This document shows positions 1 through 5,303 of a DNA stretch of 8,850 bases, piece after piece. Every line of letters begins with the position of its first letter. Position 1 is the first letter of the stretch. The notes under the pieces are model-generated. The model searched no databases, was not told the origin of the DNA, and saw nothing but the letters and a program-made list of their open reading frames with translations. Where the stretch lies: assembly GCA_937892695.1 (NCBI GenBank), contig CALBJK010000177.1, forward strand, positions 1 through 8,850, read 5' to 3'. A program made the translations under genes and the position numbers. This stretch comes from an uncultured Prevotella sp. (GTDB taxonomy: Bacteria > Bacteroidota > Bacteroidia > Bacteroidales > Bacteroidaceae).

Positions 1-1406
1 ACGGGCTTCTTCATCGGAACGCCGGCATCCATCAGGGCGAGTGTTCCGGCGCATACGGTTGCCATTGATGACGATCCGTTCGACTCCAGAATCTGACTCA
101 CCAGACGTACGGTGTAAGGAAAGTCCTCTGGAATCTGTCCTTTCAGGGCGCGCCATGCGAGGTGGCCGTGGCCTATTTCGCGACGGCCTACGCCGCGCTG
201 TGCCTTGGCTTCGCCTGTGCAGAAAGGAGGAAAGTTGTAGTGGAGAAGGAAACGCTGGTAGCCTTTTTCAAGCACGTTGTCGACGAGCTTCTCGTCGAGC
301 TTTGTTCCGAGCGTACATGTAGAGAGACTCTGTGTTTCGCCACGTGTGAAGATAGAGCTTCCGTGAGGCATGGGCAGCGGACTTACCTCGCACCATATCG
401 GGCGTATCTCGTCGGTCTTGCGGCCGTCGAGGCGCTTGCCTTCGTCGAGGATGCAGCGGCGCATAGAGTCGCGCATCACGTCGGCATAGTAGCGTGCCAT
501 CTCGGCATGCTTCTCGTCGAGTTCTTCGGTTGTGAGGTCGGTGTGTGCTGCATCGTAAGCGTCGGAGAAGTCAGACAGAATCTTGTCGAAAGCTTCTTCG
601 CGTGACTTCTTGTCATGGTCGCCGGCCTGGGCGATGGCGTAGCACTTGTCGTAGGTTTCTTTACGAATCTGCTCGCGCAGCTCTTCGTCGTTCACCTCGT
701 GGCAGTATTCACGCTTTACATCGGTGCCGAGTTCCTTGGACAGCTCAGTCTGAAGCTCACACATGGGCTTGATTGCGGCCATGGCAGCTTTGAGTGCACC
801 TATCATGTCCTGCTCGGACACTTCCTTCATCTCGCCTTCAACCATCATGATGTTCTCTGCCGAAGCACCTACCATGATGTCCATGTCGGCTTCTTTCATC
901 TGCTCGAATGTCGGGTCTATCACATACTCGCCGTTGATACGCGCTACGCGCACCTCAGAAATGGGGCATTCGAAAGGTATATCTGAACAAGCCATCGCGG
1001 CTGATGCTGCAAAACCGGCCAGAGCGTCGGGCTGGTCAACACCGTCGGCACTGAGAAGCATGATGTTGACATACACTTCGGCGTGGAAGTTGGAAGGGAA
1101 TAGGGGGCGCAGCACACGGTCTACCAGACGCGATGTCAGAATTTCGTCGTCGCTTGCCTTGCCTTCGCGTTTGGTAAAGCCGCCGGGGAATCGTCCGGCT
1201 GCCGAGTACTGTTCTCTGTAGTCTACCTGCAAAGGCATGAAGTCTGTTCCGGGAACTGCATCTTTTGCGGCACAAACAGTGGCCAGAAGTACGGTGTTGC
1301 CCATACGCAGGACAACACTTCCGTCGGTCTGCTTTGCCACTTTCCCGGTCTCAATGCTGATGGTTCTTCCATCGGGCAATGATACTGTTTTCGTAATTAC
1401 GTTCAT
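1..1406 (-). CDS. pnp: Polyribonucleotide nucleotidyltransferase (PNPase), N-terminal part
   Basis: PNPase is the cytoplasmic phosphorolytic 3'-5' exoribonuclease that degrades mRNA to nucleoside diphosphates. Translating the minus strand from the ATG at 1406 gives 468 uninterrupted residues running off the left edge (family length is about 700). The first RNase PH domain covers about residues 1-145, with GRFPGGFTKREGKASDDEIL at 71-90 and RLVDRVLRPLFP at 93-104. A helical linker follows (about 195-310). The second RNase PH domain starts near 325, with FTRGETQ (353-359), GVGRREIGHGHLAWRAL (405-421) and ILESNGSSSMATVCAGTLAL (439-458). The catalytic aspartates of the second PH domain and the KH and S1 RNA-binding domains would lie beyond the edge. 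The start is supported by a promoter box about 30 bases upstream. Identification is very secure; nothing looks damaged. Confidence 0.97.
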   Translation of the reverse strand, partial: MNVITKTVSLPDGRTISIETGKVAKQTDGSVVLRMGNTVLLATVCAAKDAVPGTDFMPLQVDYREQYSAAGRFPGGFTKREGKASDDEILTSRLVDRVLRPLFPSNFHAEVYVNIMLLSADGVDQPDALAGFAASAAMACSDIPFECPISEVRVARINGEYVIDPTFEQMKEADMDIMVGASAENIMMVEGEMKEVSEQDMIGALKAAMAAIKPMCELQTELSKELGTDVKREYCHEVNDEELREQIRKETYDKCYAIAQAGDHDKKSREEAFDKILSDFSDAYDAAHTDLTTEELDEKHAEMARYYADVMRDSMRRCILDEGKRLDGRKTDEIRPIWCEVSPLPMPHGSSIFTRGETQSLSTCTLGTKLDEKLVDNVLEKGYQRFLLHYNFPPFCTGEAKAQRGVGRREIGHGHLAWRALKGQIPEDFPYTVRLVSQILESNGSSSMATVCAGTLALMDAGVPMKKP

Positions 1407-1437
1407 CTAAATATTACATCTAAAAAATAAATTCACG

Positions 1438-1469
1438 CAAAGTTACCTATTTTAGTAACAACAAACGAA
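1438..1469 (-). promoter_or_regulatory. Bacteroidota sigma-70 promoter of pnp
   Basis: Read on the minus strand, TAACTTTG (1445-1438) matches the -7 consensus TAnnTTTG. Two candidate -33 boxes lie upstream: TTCG at 1469-1466, with the usual 20-base gap, and TTTG at 1465-1462, with a 16-base gap. Transcription would begin near 1431, giving a leader of about 25 bases before the pnp start at 1406. No Shine-Dalgarno sequence is visible, as is usual in this phylum. Confidence 0.7.
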
Positions 1470-1544
1470 TATTGTCCGGTTATTTTTGTTTTATTAAGTT
1501 GTTGGCTGTCACGGTAGGTGGTTATAATATTTGAGAAAAACAAA

Positions 1545-1571
1545 AAGTCCGAAGACAATGTCTTCGGACTT
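1545..1571 (-). terminator. Intrinsic terminator of tRNA-Asn
   Basis: A perfect 12-bp inverted repeat (1545-1556 with 1560-1571, 3-base loop) starts four bases after the tRNA 3' end. On the minus strand it is followed by a T-rich tract (TTTTTGTTTTTCTC), the classic form of a factor-independent terminator. It separates the tRNA unit from pnp, which has its own promoter. Confidence 0.9.
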
Positions 1572-1574
1572 ATG

Positions 1575-1648
1575 CGCTTCAAGATGGGCTTGAACCAACG
1601 ACCCCCTGATTAACAGTCAGGTGCTCTAACCAACTGAGCTATTGAAGC
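1575..1648 (-). tRNA. tRNA-Asn (anticodon GTT)
   Basis: This is a 74-base cloverleaf on the minus strand. The acceptor stem GCTTCAA pairs with TTGAAGC, and the D stem GCTC pairs with GAGC. The anticodon stem CCTGA/TCAGG encloses the loop CTGTTAA, so the anticodon is GTT (Asn). The variable loop has five bases and the T loop is TTCAAGC. The discriminator base is G, as expected for bacterial tRNA-Asn, and CCA is not encoded. One oddity: the T stem GTTGG/CCATC carries a T-T mismatch at pair 50-64. The unit has its own promoter upstream and a terminator directly downstream. Confidence 0.96.
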
Positions 1649-1677
1649 ATTGTGCAATCTTTTTCTGATTGCGGTTG

Positions 1678-1709
1678 CAAAGGTAGTATGTTTTTCCCGA
1701 ACTGCCAAA
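1678..1709 (-). promoter_or_regulatory. Bacteroidota sigma-70 promoter of tRNA-Asn
   Basis: On the minus strand, TTTG (1709-1706), a 20-base spacer and TACCTTTG (1685-1678) match the -33/-7 consensus TTTG-N19-21-TAnnTTTG exactly. The predicted start lies roughly 25 bases upstream of the mature tRNA 5' end at 1648, leaving a short leader for RNase P to remove. Confidence 0.85.
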
Positions 1710-1801
1710 CTTTTTAGAAGAAAAAATGACCGGACGACAAAAAATCCGATAAAATAGGATAAAAAATAAGCTTGTTTAGGCTTAATACGAGCTTATTGTA
1801 G

Positions 1802-1809
1802 TACTTTTG
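1802..1809 (+). promoter_or_regulatory. Probable -7 box of the S41 protease gene
   Basis: TACTTTTG matches TAnnTTTG. The -33 element is weak: the nearest T-rich candidate is TTTA at 1775-1778, with a 23-base gap. The predicted transcription start near 1815 leaves only about 13-19 bases before the candidate ATGs at 1828 and 1834. It also places the in-frame TTG at 1807 inside the promoter, ruling that codon out as the start. Confidence 0.65.
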
Positions 1810-1827
1810 TGCCAAATAAACAATGTG

Positions 1828-3501
1828 ATGACTATGCGTAAGATACTTTCGTTTGTGTTTCTTCTAGTGGCTGCCTCGACGTGGGCGCAGGGCGACAAGG
1901 ACCACAATTTCAAGGTGGCTAAGAACCTCGACGTGTTCAATGCCATTTACAAGAACCTCGACATGATGTATGTCGACACGCTCGATGCCGACGAAGTCGT
2001 GGGAACGGGCATAAGGGCGATGCTCAGAAGTCTCGACCCCTACACCGAGTATTACCCCGAGGACAAGGCGGGTGAGTACAAGCAGATGATGACCGGCAAG
2101 TATGCCGGCATAGGAGCGATCATCAGCTACAGCTTCACACGCAAGCGCGTGGTTATTAATGAGCCTTACGAGAACATGCCGGCAGCCGAAGTGGGATTGA
2201 AGAAAGGCGACATCATACTGAGCATCGACGGCGAATCGATGGCCGACAAGACAACAGCCTACGTCAGCGACCATCTGCGAGGCGATGCCGGAACAACCAT
2301 AGAAATAAAGGTGGAACGTCCGTCCACGGGCAAAAAGCTCACCTTCAAGGTGCGGCGACGCTCCATCCAGATGCCTTATCTGCCTTACTACGGTATGCAG
2401 CCCGGAGGTGTGGGGTATATCAACCTCAACTCATTCATAGAGGGTTGCGCCAAGGATTTCCGACGGGCTTTCCTCGATCTGAAGAAGCAAGGGGCTAAGT
2501 GTCTGGTGATAGATCTGCGCAACAACGGCGGAGGCTCGGTGCAGGAGGCCGTAGAGATTCTCAACATGTTCGTGCCCAAGGGGGTAGAGCTGCTCACTAT
2601 GAAGGGCAAGATAAAAAGCTCTAACCAGACATTCAAGACAACTGTCGAACCTATAGACACGCTCATGCCCATACTTGTGCTCGTCAACGAGAACACGGCC
2701 AGCGCAAGCGAAATCACAAGCGGCGCGCTGCAAGACCTCGACCGTGCCGTCGTCATGGGTACGCGCACATACGGGAAGGGTCTCGTACAGGTGCCCAACG
2801 TCCCGCTGCCGTATAACGGAAAGCTCAAACTCACCACCGCCAAGTACTACATCCCGAGCGGACGGTGCATCCAGGCAATCAACTACAAGCATTCGCGCGG
2901 AGGATACATGGAACATGTGCCCGACTCGCTCACACACGAATTCCGCACGTCCGGAGGACGTATAGTGCGCGACGGCGGAGGCATAAAGCCAGACATCGAG
3001 GTGCAGCCCGACTCGCTGCCCAACATAGCCTACTATCTGGAACGAGTAGACACCACCGACCTTGTGCTCAACTATGAGATTGATTATATCAAGAACCATC
3101 CCTCGGTGGCTGCTCCATCGCAGTTCGATCTGTCAGATGCCGACTATGCCGACTTCAAGAAGAGGGTGGTGGACAGTGGTTTCACCTACGACCGCGTGAG
3201 CGAAAAGGCTCTCGACGAACTGGAAAAGCTCGCCCGATTCGAGGGCTACTACGACGATGCAAAGCCCGAGTTTGAGGCTCTGGAGAAGAAGCTGAAGCAC
3301 AACATAGCCAAAGACCTTGACTATCCATATAATAAGGAGAAAATAAAGGAGATTCTGACCGCCGACCTCATGTCGGCCTACTACTATCAGAAGGGTGCGA
3401 TAGAATGGAGTCTGCGTGGCGACAAACAGATGAAGGAAGCTCTGAAGCTGCTTGCCGACCCTGCCAAGTATAACAGCATTCTGCATCCGGCGAAGAAGTG
3501 A
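1828..3501 (+). CDS. S41 family C-terminal processing peptidase with PDZ domain
   Basis: This is an exported serine protease of the CtpA/Prc family, which trims or degrades envelope proteins from their C-termini. It has 557 residues counted from the ATG at 1828. The ATG at 1834 (MRKILSFVF) is an equally plausible start. An N-terminal signal peptide ends near TWAQ (about residue 20). A PDZ domain covers about 91-180, with the carboxylate-binding YAGIGAII segment and GLKKGDIILSIDGE. The S41 core covers about 193-350 and includes LVIDLRNNGGGSVQEAVEIL. The catalytic dyad is Ser292 in TASASEI and Lys317 in TYGKGLVQ, 25 residues apart as in known family members. A tail of about 200 residues, rich in Lys and Glu, follows; it appears usual for Bacteroidota homologues. 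The gene is monocistronic, divergent from tRNA-Asn, and followed by hairpins and a terminator. The substrate is unknown. Confidence 0.94.
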   Translation: MTMRKILSFVFLLVAASTWAQGDKDHNFKVAKNLDVFNAIYKNLDMMYVDTLDADEVVGTGIRAMLRSLDPYTEYYPEDKAGEYKQMMTGKYAGIGAIISYSFTRKRVVINEPYENMPAAEVGLKKGDIILSIDGESMADKTTAYVSDHLRGDAGTTIEIKVERPSTGKKLTFKVRRRSIQMPYLPYYGMQPGGVGYINLNSFIEGCAKDFRRAFLDLKKQGAKCLVIDLRNNGGGSVQEAVEILNMFVPKGVELLTMKGKIKSSNQTFKTTVEPIDTLMPILVLVNENTASASEITSGALQDLDRAVVMGTRTYGKGLVQVPNVPLPYNGKLKLTTAKYYIPSGRCIQAINYKHSRGGYMEHVPDSLTHEFRTSGGRIVRDGGGIKPDIEVQPDSLPNIAYYLERVDTTDLVLNYEIDYIKNHPSVAAPSQFDLSDADYADFKKRVVDSGFTYDRVSEKALDELEKLARFEGYYDDAKPEFEALEKKLKHNIAKDLDYPYNKEKIKEILTADLMSAYYYQKGAIEWSLRGDKQMKEALKLLADPAKYNSILHPAKK

Positions 3502-3583
3502 TCAGACCGCTGTCAGCCGTAACTACCAAAATGTTCTAAATGTAGTTTTTTGCATTTTTCGTGCTCGTCTGTTCTGTGCTGCG

Positions 3584-3608
3584 CAACGCATTGATTGTCA
3601 ATGCGTTG
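3584..3608. repeat. Perfect 11-bp inverted repeat (hairpin)
   Basis: CAACGCATTGA (3584-3594) is the exact reverse complement of TCAATGCGTTG (3598-3608), with a TTG loop. No U-rich tract follows on either strand, so it is not a standard terminator. It may protect the 3' end of the protease mRNA or be an interspersed repeat. Confidence 0.8.
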
Positions 3609-3631
3609 TAAAAGCCATCTTCTTACAGTCC

Positions 3632-3675
3632 AATATGCGGCATTTTAGACGCTAATATGCCGCATATTAGAACGC
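3632..3675. repeat. Tandem pair of palindromic AATATGCSGCAT motifs
   Basis: Two near-identical units of 21-22 bases stand in tandem (3632-3652 and 3654-3675). Each has the form AATATGCSGCATWTTAG followed by ACGC or AACGC. The motif is itself palindromic, so the two copies also form a 12-bp perfect inverted repeat (3632-3643 with 3657-3668). The second copy alone folds as CTAATATGC/GCATATTAG (3652-3670). The unit looks like an interspersed intergenic repeat. Confidence 0.75.
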
Positions 3676-3676
3676 A

Positions 3677-3712
3677 AAAACGCCCGTTTCGCAATGTCGA
3701 AACGGGCGTTTT
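3677..3712. terminator. Bidirectional intrinsic terminator
   Basis: A perfect 15-bp stem (3677-3691 with 3698-3712) has a GC-rich core CGCCCGTTTCG, a 6-base loop, A's on the left and T's on the right. It can therefore end transcription in both directions: the plus-strand S41 protease, and anything arriving on the minus strand from the T9SS-type gene. Confidence 0.9.
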
Positions 3713-3821
3713 AGAAATCTGTAGGTTATGAATGTTCTGTTTGTACACTTTTGAGTGTTTTTTGTGATTTGGTGTAATTGTTATTCAAACGTGCCACCTA
3801 CTTGTTTTTATGCGGACGTGC

Positions 3822-3981
3822 CACCCAGCGTGTAGAGACGCCACTCTGGTGCGTCTCCCCCAGGGATTATGCCATCCACGGAATGTGCGTCTCCCCAGCG
3901 GCTGTGCCATCCACGAAACGCTATCCTACGCTTGCTCTTGGCGAGGAGACGCACCGGAGTCGCGTCTCTACACGCTGGGTG
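3822..3981. repeat. 160-bp nested inverted-repeat element (GTAGAGACGC family)
   Basis: The 37-base ends (3822-3858 and 3945-3981) are reverse complements with only two mismatches, and begin and end with CACCCAGCGTGTAGAGACGC. Each arm also contains its own GAGACGC...GCGTCTC hairpin (3835-3841 with 3851-3857; 3946-3952 with 3962-3968), so the element can fold as one long stem or as two separate hairpins. Inside it, a segment of about 34 bases running from GTGCGTCTCC to GCCATCCACG is present twice as a direct repeat (about 3849-3882 and 3885-3916). No transposase is encoded. The shape fits a non-autonomous mobile repeat (MITE or REP-like). Confidence 0.85.
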
Positions 3982-4057
3982 CTATCTCCTGCTTACATTT
4001 CATGCGAACATGCGGATGTTCGTGGATGTTATCCAATGTTTACGTTTCATGTGGACA
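3981..4057. repeat. Degenerate 30-base direct repeat plus small hairpin
   Basis: The segments 3981-4010 and 4028-4057 agree at about 22 of 30 positions around a shared TTACRTTTCATG core. Between them, CGAACAT/ATGTTCG (4005-4011 with 4016-4022) forms a 7-bp hairpin, and CATGTG/CACATG forms another short one in the second copy. The block directly abuts the inverted-repeat element and ends about 15 bases before the stop codon of the T9SS-type gene. Confidence 0.6.
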
Positions 4058-4072
4058 CATGGACGCCTGTTG

Positions 4073-4952
4073 TTACCTCACGATTACTTTGCATGTGGCT
4101 CGTGCTGATTCGCCTTCGACGTTGACGATGTTCACGCCGTGGCTCAGGCGGTCGGTGCTGATGGTGACGGTCTTCTGGCCCGGCTTGGCCGTTCCGCGCC
4201 ATACGCGCTGACCCGCTGCGTTGGTGACGGTGACTGTGCGCTCACGTGTCGCATCCTCGTCGAGCTGTACGGTGACAGTCTGACCGCGCCGTGCCAACGA
4301 CGGACTCGCGCTTATCTTCACCGGCGCACCAAGAGGACTGATGCCATTGGCGGTGTTGCGGTTGATGGGGTACATATAGGTTACGGACTCTTGATACATG
4401 CCTCTTCCTTCTGCTACGATGAAATATTTGTCATTGGCTCTGATGATACCAGTGATGCTGTAACCATTATCTTTTGTTATCTGGAATGGGGCAAGAATTT
4501 CCTGGATTACTTTCCCGTCTTCGTTTACAATCTTGAATCCTGAGTATTTTTTATATTGATTCTCGCCGTCTGTTATGATTTGGGTTATGTCCTGTATGTA
4601 CTCGTACTTGGCATCGTTGTTGAAAAGATTTTGACTTACCGTTAAGTCAACTTCCCCGTCTCCTATGTCGCTAGAGGATGAATTGTCGAAATCTAGGAAG
4701 CTGACACCGGCTGTTGATGTCTCCAGAAAAACGGATTGTCTTGATAACTTGCAGGTCATCGTCATAGACGTTGACGCTGTTGCTTTCAAGGTCGTTTGCC
4801 ACGAAATGTACTTTGCCGTCGTTTGACAAGAACGATGGCATGTAAGTAAAGTTGTCCACACCGCTGAAGTTTACCGGGCTGCCGGTTACGTTTTGCGCAT
4901 GGCCTGCCGTTGTGGCAGCCATAAGCGCGAGGAATGTAATAAGATTTCTCAT
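4073..4952 (-). pseudogene. Frameshifted secreted protein with T9SS-type C-terminal sorting domain
   Basis: One protein is split over two frames. The first fragment (4952-4671) starts MRNLITFLALMAATTAGHAQ, a clear signal peptide cleaved near GHA|QN, and reads VNVYDDDLQVIKTIRF before going off frame and stopping. The second frame stays open to the stop at 4073 and continues in sense as LETSTAGVSFLDFDN. Removing one base from the run of five A's at 4727-4731 (T's in the mRNA) joins them into a protein of about 292 residues. The middle has beta-strand-like repeats such as GFKIVNEDGKVIQEI. The last 75 or so residues (ARRGQTVTVQL, VTVTNAAGQRVWRG, LSHGVNIVNV, CKVIVR) look like a T9SS type A sorting domain, which directs export and surface attachment in Bacteroidota. 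The protein's own role is unknown. The break could be a real mutation, phase variation or a sequencing error. Confidence 0.8.
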
Positions 4953-5016
4953 ATATTGTGGTATTTTGTGTTGTTGCGTTGATAGGGGTTATATGTTGTG
5001 TCTCTGTGTCTGGAAG

Positions 5017-5050
5017 TGGATGGGGGCATTTGCAAATGCTTTCCCATCCA
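5017..5050 (-). other. Hairpin in the 5' leader of the T9SS-type gene
   Basis: TGGATGGG (5017-5024) pairs with CCCATCCA (5043-5050). Inside this 8-bp stem lies the perfect 12-base palindrome CATTTGCAAATG (5027-5038). If transcription starts at the box at 5063-5070, this structure would sit near the 5' end of the leader. It could stabilise the mRNA or serve as a protein-binding site. No known riboswitch class is recognised. Confidence 0.5.
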
Positions 5051-5062
5051 TCATGTTACTTG

Positions 5063-5070
5063 CAAATATA
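5063..5070 (-). promoter_or_regulatory. Probable -7 box of the T9SS-type gene
   Basis: On the minus strand TATATTTG matches TAnnTTTG. No good TTTG is found at -33. It lies about 110 bases before the ATG at 4952, implying a leader of roughly 100 bases. The gene is therefore probably transcribed separately from the GH43 gene, whose terminator lies upstream at 5227-5254. The rest of the 350-base gap between the two genes (4953-5303) is AT-rich and holds no gene that I can support. Confidence 0.55.
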
Positions 5071-5226
5071 GAAAAACTAATTGATACAGAGAAGCTTAAT
5101 ATCTTTTAGTTAACATTGATTAATACAATATTCATAATATGTGTGCATTTATACTAACTTTACAGTTCGTCAGAAGTATGTATTGAGTCGGTTGCAGCGC
5201 GTTGTACAAACGCGGCAAAACAAAAA

Positions 5227-5254
5227 CGCCTGTTCCGTGATGGGGGAACAGGCG
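5227..5254 (-). terminator. Intrinsic terminator of the GH35-GH43 operon
   Basis: CGCCTGTTCC (5227-5236) and GGAACAGGCG (5245-5254) form a perfect 10-bp GC-rich stem with an 8-base loop. On the minus strand it is followed by GTTTTTGTTTTG. It lies about 50 bases after the GH43 stop codon. Confidence 0.88.
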
Positions 5255-5303
5255 CATATATAATAAATGTGTTGGATGAGGTTGTTTTCTTTTGGGTATT
5301 GGG

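Larger units (their letters stand above)
3502..4072. other. Repeat-rich convergent intergenic region without a gene
   Basis: These 570 bases separate the convergent S41 protease and T9SS-type genes. I see no credible coding sequence: the short open frames here run across inverted repeats and resemble nothing. In order the region holds an 11-bp hairpin (3584-3608), a tandem palindromic motif (3632-3675), a bidirectional terminator (3677-3712), a plain AT-rich stretch (3713-3788), a 160-bp nested inverted-repeat element (3822-3981), and a degenerate direct repeat with a small hairpin (3981-4057). Confidence 0.8.

Noticed and set aside
41..1275. Several overlapping open frames on both strands across the first 1.3 kb
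   Set aside because: They are shadows of the continuous pnp reading frame on the minus strand, which matches PNPase over all 468 residues.
1807..1827. TTG start extending the S41 protease by seven residues
   Set aside because: It overlaps the -7 promoter box, and the signal peptide begins naturally at MTMRKIL or MRKIL.
3822..3981. Possible complete insertion sequence
   Set aside because: At 160 bp with no transposase frame it can at most be a non-autonomous element.
3822..4057. Possible CRISPR array, because of the clustered repeats
   Set aside because: Repeats are inverted or diverged, only two copies of each exist, there is no regular spacer pattern and no cas gene.
3778..4211. Plus-strand open frames of 79-133 codons
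   Set aside because: They run through inverted and direct repeats and into the antisense of the T9SS-type domain. They have no promoter and no recognisable protein character.
4852..5109. Plus-strand open frame of 85 codons
   Set aside because: It covers the antisense of a signal peptide and a leader region, has low-complexity content and no promoter.
5198..5214. Small hairpin CGCGTT/AACGCG beyond the GH43 terminator
   Set aside because: Only six base pairs, with no associated tract or gene; chance is a sufficient explanation.
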